This document shows, one piece after another, positions 52,950 to 60,344 of a stretch of DNA of 64,000 nucleotides. This DNA comes from Pseudomonas syringae. GTDB taxonomy: Bacteria > Pseudomonadota > Gammaproteobacteria > Pseudomonadales > Pseudomonadaceae. The stretch is taken from positions 19,002 through 83,001 of the forward strand of contig NZ_WKCB01000017.1 in the NCBI RefSeq assembly GCF_021606685.1, written 5' to 3'. The first letter of the stretch is position 1, and each line of letters begins with the position of its first letter. The notes beneath the pieces were generated by a model. It was not told the DNA's origin. It was given only the letters and a program-made list of their open reading frames with translations, and ran no database searches. A program made the translations under genes and the position numbers.

Positions 52950-53026
52950 TGGTGCACCCGGCGGGATTCGAACCCACGACCCCTGCCTTCGGAGGGCAGT
53001 ACTCTATCCAGCTGAGCTACGGATGC
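52950..53026 (-). tRNA. tRNA-Arg (anticodon CCG)
   Basis: A 77-nt tRNA on the minus strand with encoded CCA. The acceptor stem begins GCATCCG and ends CGGGTGCACCA. The anticodon arm CTGCC-CTCCGAA-GGCAG puts CCG at positions 34-36. The T-arm has the standard GGTTCGAATCC. All stems pair. It is the likely integration target or neighbour of the mobile element. Confidence 0.95.
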
Positions 53027-53397
53027 TTGTGCGGGCGACATCATACCCATGTCGCCCTTGGGCGTCCATGCTGGTCTTTGGCCGTTTATACGTAGGAATT
53101 AGCCCGGCAGAGGCCCTGGTCCGGGTGCCGATGATCGATGTGCTGGAACCTGGCTGAAACACGCTGATCAGAAAGTTTCGGCAAATGCGCCGTTTTCGTT
53201 CTTTTTTTCGAACAGACTATTGCCCTGTACCCCCATTGATCCTAGGATTCGTTTGAGATTTCAAACGCTCTGTCTCCCGTGCGCCGTTCATTCAAGCTTG
53301 CGTGCTGGGGCTGATTTCCCTGACGGCAGCCCACAAGGCGCCTTTCAACAACTCTAATTCGCTCCGCGTGCGCGCGGTGCTGTTAAGGAAACCCGAC
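53027..53397 (+). promoter_or_regulatory. Region between tRNA-Arg and gabD
   Basis: About 370 bp without a gene. It should hold the tRNA promoter (right to left) and the gabD promoter. A T-run with short flanking arms (GTTC-TTTTTTT-C-GAAC near 53199-53215) could be a weak terminator or operator. No clear sigma-54 or sigma-70 site can be fixed by eye. Confidence 0.3.
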
Positions 53398-54840
53398 ATG
53401 CAGCTCAAAGATACCCAGTTGTTCCGCCAGCAGGCCTTTATCGATGGCGCTTGGGTCGATGCGGACAACGGTCAAACCATCAAGGTCAACAACCCTGCCA
53501 CGGGCGAGATTCTCGGCACCGTGCCCAAGATGGGCGCCGCCGAAACCCGTCGCGCCATCGAAGCGGCCGACAAGGCCCTGCCGGCCTGGCGTGCACTGAC
53601 CGCCAAGGAGCGCGCCAATAAGCTGCGCCGTTGGTTCGAGCTGCTGATCGAAAACCAGGAAGACCTCGGTCGCCTGATGACCCTGGAGCAGGGCAAGCCG
53701 CTGGCCGAAGCCAAGGGCGAAATCGTCTACGCCGCGTCCTTTATCGAGTGGTTCGCCGAAGAAGCCAAGCGTATCTACGGTGATGTGATCCCCGGCCACC
53801 AGCCCGACAAGCGCCTGATCGTGATCAAGCAGCCGATCGGCGTGACCGCTGCGATCACCCCGTGGAACTTCCCGGCGGCGATGATCACCCGTAAAGCCGG
53901 CCCGGCCCTGGCCGCCGGTTGCACCATGGTGATCAAGCCCGCCTCGCAAACCCCGTTCTCGGCCCTGGCGCTGGTCGAGCTGGCGCACCGCGCCGGTATC
54001 CCCAAAGGCGTGCTGAGCGTGGTCACCGGCAGCGCCGGCGACATCGGCGGTGAGCTGACCAGCAACCCGATCGTGCGTAAATTGTCCTTCACCGGCTCGA
54101 CCGAAATCGGTCGCCAGCTGATGGCCGAGTGCGCCAAGGACATCAAGAAAGTCTCCCTGGAGCTGGGCGGCAACGCGCCGTTTATCGTGTTCGACGACGC
54201 CGACCTGGATAAGGCCGTCGAAGGCGCGATCATCTCCAAGTACCGCAACAACGGCCAGACCTGCGTCTGCGCCAACCGCCTGTACATCCAGGATTCGGTG
54301 TACGACGCGTTCGCCGAGAAACTCAAGGTGGCCGTGGCCAAGCTCAAGATCGGCAACGGTCTGGAAGACGGCACCACCACCGGCCCGCTGATCGATGAAA
54401 AGGCCGTGGCCAAGGTTCAGGAACACATTGCAGATGCCCTGAGCAAAGGCGCCAAGCTGCTGGCTGGCGGCAAGGTGATGGAAGGCAATTTCTTTGAGCC
54501 GACTATCCTGGTCGACGTGCCGAAAAACGCCGCTGTCGCCAAGGAAGAAACCTTCGGCCCACTCGCGCCGCTGTTCCGCTTCAAAGACGAAGCCGACGTG
54601 ATCGCGATGGCCAACGACACTGAGTTCGGCTTGGCGTCCTACTTCTACGCCCGCGACCTGGGCCGTGTGTTCCGCGTGGCTGAAGCCCTGGAATACGGCA
54701 TGGTCGGTGTCAACACCGGCTTGATCTCCAACGAAGTGGCGCCGTTCGGCGGCATCAAGGCCTCCGGCCTGGGCCGTGAAGGCTCCAAGTACGGGATCGA
54801 GGATTACCTGGAAATCAAATACCTCTGCCTGGGCATCTAA
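53398..54840 (+). CDS. gabD: Succinate-semialdehyde dehydrogenase (NADP+) GabD
   Basis: A 480-residue aldehyde dehydrogenase that oxidises succinic semialdehyde to succinate, the second step of GABA breakdown. The catalytic Cys lies in GQTCVCANR, the general-base Glu in LELGGNAPF, and TPWNFPAAM and FTGSTEIG mark the cofactor fold. The length is that of E. coli GabD. ATG at 53398 has AAGGAA in front; an in-frame extension to 53302 lacks support. gabT, encoding the first step, follows after 181 bp. Confidence 0.94.
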   Translation: MQLKDTQLFRQQAFIDGAWVDADNGQTIKVNNPATGEILGTVPKMGAAETRRAIEAADKALPAWRALTAKERANKLRRWFELLIENQEDLGRLMTLEQGKPLAEAKGEIVYAASFIEWFAEEAKRIYGDVIPGHQPDKRLIVIKQPIGVTAAITPWNFPAAMITRKAGPALAAGCTMVIKPASQTPFSALALVELAHRAGIPKGVLSVVTGSAGDIGGELTSNPIVRKLSFTGSTEIGRQLMAECAKDIKKVSLELGGNAPFIVFDDADLDKAVEGAIISKYRNNGQTCVCANRLYIQDSVYDAFAEKLKVAVAKLKIGNGLEDGTTTGPLIDEKAVAKVQEHIADALSKGAKLLAGGKVMEGNFFEPTILVDVPKNAAVAKEETFGPLAPLFRFKDEADVIAMANDTEFGLASYFYARDLGRVFRVAEALEYGMVGVNTGLISNEVAPFGGIKASGLGREGSKYGIEDYLEIKYLCLGI

Positions 54841-54860
54841 GCTCGGCGAGAGATCGCAGC

Positions 54861-54900
54861 AAACACAAAGGGCACGAGAGCGCTGACCCTTTGTGTGTTT
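54861..54900 (+). terminator. Hairpin after gabD
   Basis: AAACACAAAGGG and CCCTTTGTGTGTTT pair over about 12 bases. The trailing T-run is short, so termination may be partial, letting some transcription reach gabT. Confidence 0.6.
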
Positions 54901-55021
54901 CAAGACGTTATTAAGAGTGGCCGGGAACGCTGTGGCAGTCGATCATCGCATGCTGCCGCAGTTGCCTCCCGCCACGTATTCCTTGGACCGCGCCACCCGA
55001 TGAGTGGCGAATGAGGACTTT
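54901..55021 (+). ncRNA. Candidate gabT-motif leader RNA
   Basis: A conserved gabT RNA motif is known in Pseudomonas directly upstream of gabT genes, and this 121-bp leader is in that place. It contains pairable GC-rich parts (GGCAG with CTGCC near 54936 and 54953; GGCGG-type with CCGCC around 54924 and 54968). The ribosome site GAGGA is at the 3' end. The family is inferred from position; I could not fold it against the model. Confidence 0.5.
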
Positions 55022-56299
55022 ATGAGCAAGACCAACGCATCCCTGATGAAACGCCGCGAAGCCGCTGTACCGCGCGGTGTTGGCCAGATTCACCCGATCT
55101 TCGCCGAATCCGCGAAGAACGCCACCGTGACCGACGTTGAAGGTCGCGAGTTCATCGACTTCGCCGGCGGTATCGCCGTGCTGAACACCGGCCACGTGCA
55201 CCCGAAAATCATCGCCGCCGTGACCGAACAACTGAACAAGCTGACCCACACCTGCTTCCAGGTTCTGGCCTACGAGCCTTACGTGGAACTGTGCGAAAAA
55301 ATCAACACCAAGGTCCCTGGTGATTTCGCCAAGAAAACCCTGCTGGTCACCACCGGTTCCGAAGCGGTTGAGAACGCTGTGAAAATCGCTCGCGCCGCCA
55401 CTGGCCGTGCCGGCGTGATCGCCTTCACCGGTGCTTACCACGGCCGCACCATGATGACCCTGGGCCTCACCGGCAAAGTCGTGCCGTACTCGGCGGGCAT
55501 GGGCCTGATGCCGGGCGGTGTGTTCCGCGCGCTGTTCCCGAACGAGCTGCACGGTGTGAGCGATGACGACTCCATCGCCAGCATCGAACGCATCTTCAAG
55601 AACGATGCCGAGCCGCGTGATATCGCTGCCATCATCATCGAGCCGGTACAGGGTGAAGGCGGTTTCTACGTCGCGCCTAAATCCTTCATGAAGCGCCTGC
55701 GCGAACTGTGCGACAAGCACGGCATCCTGCTGATCGCCGACGAAGTGCAAACCGGTGCCGGCCGTACCGGTACGTTCTTCGCCATGGAGCAGATGGGTGT
55801 TGCCGCCGACCTGACCACCTTCGCCAAATCCATCGCCGGCGGCTTCCCGCTGGCCGGTGTGTGCGGCAAGGCTGAATACATGGACGCCATCGCTCCAGGC
55901 GGCCTGGGCGGCACCTACGCCGGTAGCCCGATCGCCTGCGCCGCCGCCCTGGCGGTAATGGAAGTGTTCGAAGAAGAGCACCTGCTGGACCGCTGCAAGG
56001 CTGTCGGCGAGCGCCTGGTGACTGGCCTCAAGGCCATTCAAGCCAAGTACCCGGTGATCGGTGAAGTGCGTGCCTTGGGCGCGATGATCGCGGTCGAGCT
56101 GTTCGAAGATGGCGACAGCCACAAGCCCAACGCTGCAGCCGTGGCCTCCGTGGTGGCCAAGGCGCGTGACAAGGGCCTGATCCTGCTGTCCTGCGGCACC
56201 TACGGCAACGTGTTGCGTGTACTGGTGCCGCTGACCTCGCCGGACGAGCAACTGGACAAAGGTCTGGCGATCATTGAAGAGTGCTTCTCCGAGTTGTAA
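55022..56299 (+). CDS. gabT: 4-aminobutyrate aminotransferase GabT
   Basis: A 425-residue class-III PLP aminotransferase that converts GABA and 2-oxoglutarate to succinic semialdehyde and glutamate. The PLP site has TTGSEAVENAVKIARAATG, FTGAYHGRT, the aspartate in LIADEVQTGAGRTG and the Schiff-base lysine in FAKSIAGGFPL. ATG at 55022 has GAGGA just upstream; the frame opens six codons earlier at a GTG. It acts with GabD upstream, so the pair turns GABA into succinate. A terminator follows 23 bp after the stop. Confidence 0.95.
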   Translation: MSKTNASLMKRREAAVPRGVGQIHPIFAESAKNATVTDVEGREFIDFAGGIAVLNTGHVHPKIIAAVTEQLNKLTHTCFQVLAYEPYVELCEKINTKVPGDFAKKTLLVTTGSEAVENAVKIARAATGRAGVIAFTGAYHGRTMMTLGLTGKVVPYSAGMGLMPGGVFRALFPNELHGVSDDDSIASIERIFKNDAEPRDIAAIIIEPVQGEGGFYVAPKSFMKRLRELCDKHGILLIADEVQTGAGRTGTFFAMEQMGVAADLTTFAKSIAGGFPLAGVCGKAEYMDAIAPGGLGGTYAGSPIACAAALAVMEVFEEEHLLDRCKAVGERLVTGLKAIQAKYPVIGEVRALGAMIAVELFEDGDSHKPNAAAVASVVAKARDKGLILLSCGTYGNVLRVLVPLTSPDEQLDKGLAIIEECFSEL

Positions 56300-56322
56300 T
56301 CGAAAGCTGATTTGATCGACCT

Positions 56323-56350
56323 AAAAAAACCCGCTCAGGCGGGTTTTTTT
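56323..56350 (+). terminator. Rho-independent terminator of gabT
   Basis: AAAAAAACCCGC-TCAG-GCGGGTTTTTTT: a perfect GC stem with an A-run before and a T-run after. Confidence 0.93.
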
Positions 56351-56439
56351 ATGCCCGTTGCTGCACATTCAGGTGTTGTTCATTGTACGTAGGCAGCTGC
56401 ATTGACTAAGGTGCAAGCATTGCCGATGGAGCGTGCAGG

Positions 56440-57648
56440 ATGAGTGCCGTTGATTTGCCCGCTGTACCCCGAGTGTTGATTGCCGAAGCGGACCCCTGGT
56501 CGCGGGATCTGCTCAAGCAAGTGTTATTGAATGTGCGCTGCGACGCGCGGCTGGATGTGTGTGCCGATGGGCAGCAGGCCGCAACGTTGCTGCGTGAGAA
56601 GGCCTACGACTTGATCCTGGCGGATTGGGAGTTGCCGGGCGTCGATGGCTTGAGTCTGCTGCGCAACGTGCGTCAGGCGCGACGCTCGCCGTTGCTGCCG
56701 TTCATTTTGCTGAGCAGTCGCAATGACAGCGCCAGCGTGCGCGAAGCCCTGCCACTGGCGCCCACCGCCTACCTGACCAAACCCCTGAATATGGAAGGCC
56801 TGACGCAGCGCCTGCAAGATCTGCTGCTGAACGAAGGTGAGAGTGTGTATTGCGAGATTGCGCCGCTGGCGCCGGGCATCACCTTGCCGGTGTTTCTGGA
56901 GCGCCGTCGCGAAGCCTCCGACGGTGCGCCGCTGCGGGTCGACGTGAAAGCTGCCGTGCAACACAGCCTCGGGCCTGACGGCCTGGACCTCAAGCTGCTG
57001 GCAGACCAGGTGCGCATGGACCCGCAAATCACCGCCGTCCTGATCGCCGCCGCCAACAGCGCCGGTCATCACGGCACTCCGGTGCAGACCCTGCCCGCGG
57101 CACTGCACAAGCTGGCGGCCGGGCAAAGCATGAACCTGATCCTTGGCCTGGCCCTCAAGCACAACGTGGTGCTGGGCGACCCGGCGCTGCTGGCATATGC
57201 CGAGCGTTACTGGCAATTGTCGCTCGATACCGCCGACTACGCCCGCGGCCTGGCGCGCATGCTGGAGCTGGACCACGAGCGCTGCTACTGCGCCGGCATC
57301 TTGCATCGGCTCGGCGATTTGGCCTTGTTGCGTTGCCTGGAAGACTGGCGCCAGGGCGGTGGCGCGCTGGATGATGAGGCGATTGGCGAGGCGCTCTACA
57401 CCTTTGGCGCGGCCTATGGTTCGGCGCTGCGCGCCCGCTGGCGCCTGCCGTTGGAGCTGCGCCAGTTGATCGCTGCGACCTATTCACTCGAGGGCGGGGT
57501 GTACGCCCGTGATGCGCTGGTGGTGAACCTGGCGGCGCAAATGGCGCGGTTGACCGAGCACCAAGGGCTGGAAGCGTTGGCGGCGGGCAAGACCGCGCGG
57601 TTGCTCAAGGTTGGGTTGGCCGAGCTGGAGCGGGTGCGCAAGGCCTAA
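56440..57648 (+). CDS. Response-regulator receiver - HDOD domain protein
   Basis: A 402-residue protein. Residues 10-130 are a receiver domain: the acidic pair in LIAEADPW, the phospho-acceptor aspartate in LILADWELPGVDG, and the conserved lysine in YLTKP. Residues 160-390 form an HDOD domain (LKLLADQVRMDPQITAVLIAAANSA, then CAGILHRLGDLALL), a degenerate HD fold without the metal HD pair. Receiver-HDOD proteins often work in signalling with c-di-GMP or motility systems. The partner kinase is not adjacent. The gene is monocistronic between a terminator and a REP palindrome. Confidence 0.85.
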   Translation: MSAVDLPAVPRVLIAEADPWSRDLLKQVLLNVRCDARLDVCADGQQAATLLREKAYDLILADWELPGVDGLSLLRNVRQARRSPLLPFILLSSRNDSASVREALPLAPTAYLTKPLNMEGLTQRLQDLLLNEGESVYCEIAPLAPGITLPVFLERRREASDGAPLRVDVKAAVQHSLGPDGLDLKLLADQVRMDPQITAVLIAAANSAGHHGTPVQTLPAALHKLAAGQSMNLILGLALKHNVVLGDPALLAYAERYWQLSLDTADYARGLARMLELDHERCYCAGILHRLGDLALLRCLEDWRQGGGALDDEAIGEALYTFGAAYGSALRARWRLPLELRQLIAATYSLEGGVYARDALVVNLAAQMARLTEHQGLEALAAGKTARLLKVGLAELERVRKA

Positions 57649-57666
57649 TCTTCAATGAGTTCAAAA

Positions 57667-57783
57667 GTGGGAGGGGCGGTGCGACGATTCGACTTGCCCC
57701 CGATGAGGGAGTGTCAGTCAACCAATAAGTGCCTGACACACCGCTATCGGGGGCAAGTCGAATCGTCGCGCCGCCCCTCCCAC
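57667..57783. repeat. Long, nearly perfect inverted repeat
   Basis: The arms of about 38 bases each (GTGGGAGGGGCGGTGCGACG... against ...CGTCGCGCCGCCCCTCCCAC) also include GATTCGACTTGCCCCCGAT with its exact complement. The spacer is about 40 bases. It sits between two convergent genes and can end both transcripts. Confidence 0.75.
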
Positions 57784-57803
57784 ATTTGTCCGGTGTATAT
57801 CCT

Positions 57804-58811
57804 TCAGCCCGCGACGACCCGATTCTTGCCCAGGCGCTTGGCCTCATACATGGCTGCATCGGCCCGGGCGAACAGGCTGTCGAGGGTCGAGTCGGCTTCG
57901 CGCAGGTTGGCCAGGCCCTGGCTGATCGTTACGCTGAACGCCTGGCCTTCGAAGCTGAAACTCAGCTCTTGAATCTCCTTGCCCAGGCGTTCGGCCACTT
58001 GCAACGCCATCTCGGGTGCACACCCCGGCAGTACGGCGGCGAACTCTTCGCCGCCAATGCGCCCGAACAGGTCGCCACGGCGCAATACGCCTCGACCGCT
58101 CTCGGCGATACGCCGCAGCACTTGGTCGCCCTCCAGGTGGCCGTAGGTGTCGTTGACGTCCTTGAAGTCATCGATGTCCAGCAGCAGGAAGGCCAGCGGG
58201 GCGCCTTGGACGCAGGCAGTGTCGAACGCCTGGTTGGCGCATTCGAAGAAGTGCCGACGGTTGCTGCTCTGGGTCAACACGTCGGTGGTGGCGAGGCGGT
58301 GCAGTTCCAGTTCCAGCTGTTTCTTTTCGGTGATGTCCTCGGCCATGCCCACCACGATCAGTGGCTCGCCCGGCTCCACCTGCTGGTTGATGTAGCACTT
58401 GTCGCTAAGCCAGCGTATCTGCCCGTCAGCGGTGATGATGCGGTACTCGCGGTCTTCCACGGCGCCCTGTTCGAGCACGCGGGCCAGGCTGTGTTCTGCG
58501 TAGTCGAGGTCTTCGGGGTGGATGCTGTTGCGCCATTCCCGGTGGTCGGCAAGCAACAAGCCGGCAGAGCGGCCGAATACCCGCTCGTAAGCCGGGCTCA
58601 CGTACAGCACGCGACGCGTCTCCCAGTCGATGGCCCACAGCACGGCGTTCACGCTGACCAGCAACGAACTCAGGAGCTGCTCGCGTTCGCTCAACCGCTC
58701 GACTTCTCCTTGGGCATGCATCAGCGCAAGCAGGGTCGCAGCGGCAGCCGGACGCGGGCTGTCAGCGACGGGAGGATCGGGCAAGTAGGGTTTTTCGTGA
58801 ACCATCGGCAC
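57804..58811 (-). CDS. PAS-GGDEF diguanylate cyclase
   Basis: A 335-residue soluble protein. Residues 45-160 are a PAS domain with PAC end (LYVSPAYERVFGRSAGLLL, EYRIITADGQIRWLS, VGMAEDITEKK). The GGDEF domain follows: DIDDFKDVNDTYGHLEGD, the active-site GGEEF, and an inhibitory RxxD site (RRGD) five residues before it. It should make c-di-GMP from two GTP and be feedback-inhibited. No membrane helix is present, so the PAS domain probably senses a cytoplasmic signal. The start appears to be GTG at 58811. It is transcribed in the same direction as desA but separated from it by 182 bp. Confidence 0.9.
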   Translation of the reverse strand: MPMVHEKPYLPDPPVADSPRPAAAATLLALMHAQGEVERLSEREQLLSSLLVSVNAVLWAIDWETRRVLYVSPAYERVFGRSAGLLLADHREWRNSIHPEDLDYAEHSLARVLEQGAVEDREYRIITADGQIRWLSDKCYINQQVEPGEPLIVVGMAEDITEKKQLELELHRLATTDVLTQSSNRRHFFECANQAFDTACVQGAPLAFLLLDIDDFKDVNDTYGHLEGDQVLRRIAESGRGVLRRGDLFGRIGGEEFAAVLPGCAPEMALQVAERLGKEIQELSFSFEGQAFSVTISQGLANLREADSTLDSLFARADAAMYEAKRLGKNRVVAG

Positions 58812-58964
58812 AACTCTCTCTGGGCGCGCCGCAGGGTGGAGCAGCGGTCACAACAAGGGGCCACCATGATGGCGAAGTGTTGATTGAGAGAGGCGAATTG
58901 CAGTGAAGTTCCGTCAACGGTACCGATTAGCGGTGCCCGGTAAATGACGTCAAAAAGCCGCTGA

Positions 58965-58986
58965 GTGGGAGGGCGAGCCCTCCCAC
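58965..58986. terminator. Perfect hairpin downstream of desA
   Basis: GTGGGAGGGC-GA-GCCCTCCCAC is a 10-bp perfect stem. On the minus strand it follows the desA stop by a few bases and is trailed after some ten bases by CTTTTTG, so it can act as the desA terminator. Confidence 0.6.
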
Positions 58987-58993
58987 GGCACGG

Positions 58994-60178
58994 TCAGGCC
59001 GCCGCAGGACGCAGCGAATAGGTCTTCAATTGGTGGGCAAAATCCCGCAGGGACTGGATGCCGCTGGCCTCGGCCTCATGCACCCATTCCTTGATGGCCG
59101 CCAGCATATCGTGGCCGTTCGAGCTGGTCTTGAGCCAGATCTGCTGCAGTGCCAGGCGCTTTTCGTAGATCACTTTCAGTGCCTGGCTGTGTTCCAGCAG
59201 GCTCTGGATGCGCACGTGGTGGCGGTCATCCAGCAGGCTGGTCTCACGTGACAGCAAACGCTTGGCGCGGTGGAACTGGTGACGCACCGAGTGATCGACT
59301 TTTTCCAGCTCCTGCTTGACCAGCGGGCCGATCACCAACTTGCGGTACTGGGCCATGATCTGGAAGCGGTTGTTGAGGATCGCCATGGCGGTGTCCATGT
59401 CCAGGTGGCCCTTGCCCTCCACGCGGTGGGCGATTGGCGCAACGCGTTGCACCTTGGCCAGGCGCAGGAAGCTGAACACCTTGATCCACGCCCAGCCCAG
59501 GTCGAACTCCCACTTCTTCACCGACAGCTTGGCGGAGTTGGGGTAGGTGTGATGGTTGTTATGGAGTTCTTCGCCGCCAACGATGATGCCCCACGGCACC
59601 AGGTTGGTGGCGGCGTCACGGCATTCGAAGTTGCGATAGCCCACGGCGTGCCCCAGGCCGTTGATCACGCCGGCGGCCCAGAACGGAATCCACATCATCT
59701 GGATCGCCCAGATGGTAATGCCGATGGTGCCGAACAGCATCAGGTCGATCACGCCCATGATCGCCACGCCCAGCAGCGGGTAGGGGGTGTAGAGCTTGCG
59801 TTCGATCCAGTCGTCCGGGCAGTTCTTGCCGTAGATGCGCAGCGTCTCGGGGTTTTCCGCCTCGGCGCGGTACAGCTCGGCGCCTTTGCGCAGCACTGTG
59901 GACAGGCCCTTGATGACCGGGCTGTGCGGGTCATCGACGGTTTCGCATTTGGCGTGGTGCTTGCGGTGGATGGCCGTCCACTCGCGGGTGTTCTGCGCCG
60001 TGGTCAGCCACAGCCAGAAGCGGAAGAAGTGTTTCAGGCCGGCATTGAGCTCCAGGGAGCGATGGGCTGAATAGCGATGCAGATAAACCGTGACCCCGAC
60101 AATGGTCACGTGGGTCATCAACAGAGTGACTGCAACCAGTTGCCAGGCTGACAAGTCAAGAAAACCGTTGTACCACAT
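58994..60178 (-). CDS. desA: Delta-9 fatty acid desaturase DesA
   Basis: A 394-residue membrane desaturase. All three histidine boxes are present: LHRYSAHRS, IHRKHHAKC and LHNNHHTYP. The hydrophobic segments (VTLLMTHVTIVGVTVYL, then GVAIMGVIDLMLFGTIGITIW) match the acyl-CoA/phospholipid desaturase topology. In P. aeruginosa DesA introduces a double bond at position 9 of fatty acids in membrane phospholipids. The family start MWYNGFLDLS is the ATG at 60178; the frame is open 13 codons further. It is divergent from the GGDEF-EAL gene, the order I recall from P. aeruginosa. Confidence 0.9.
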   Translation of the reverse strand: MWYNGFLDLSAWQLVAVTLLMTHVTIVGVTVYLHRYSAHRSLELNAGLKHFFRFWLWLTTAQNTREWTAIHRKHHAKCETVDDPHSPVIKGLSTVLRKGAELYRAEAENPETLRIYGKNCPDDWIERKLYTPYPLLGVAIMGVIDLMLFGTIGITIWAIQMMWIPFWAAGVINGLGHAVGYRNFECRDAATNLVPWGIIVGGEELHNNHHTYPNSAKLSVKKWEFDLGWAWIKVFSFLRLAKVQRVAPIAHRVEGKGHLDMDTAMAILNNRFQIMAQYRKLVIGPLVKQELEKVDHSVRHQFHRAKRLLSRETSLLDDRHHVRIQSLLEHSQALKVIYEKRLALQQIWLKTSSNGHDMLAAIKEWVHEAEASGIQSLRDFAHQLKTYSLRPAAA

Positions 60179-60344
60179 AGGCTGTATGGCCCTCAGATAA
60201 AGAAAAGAACAGCTCACGCATTATCACTAAGCCTACACAGAAAACCAGCCGCCCTTTCAGATAGGAGTGACGGGATGTTTCTTATTCTATAATCCGCAGC
60301 CTTTGTGGGGCGATTCTGTTTTTCGGGTAAGGATTACTGAACAT

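Noticed and set aside
53383..56251. Long antisense frames opposite gabD and gabT
   Set aside because: Shadows of strongly conserved enzyme genes.
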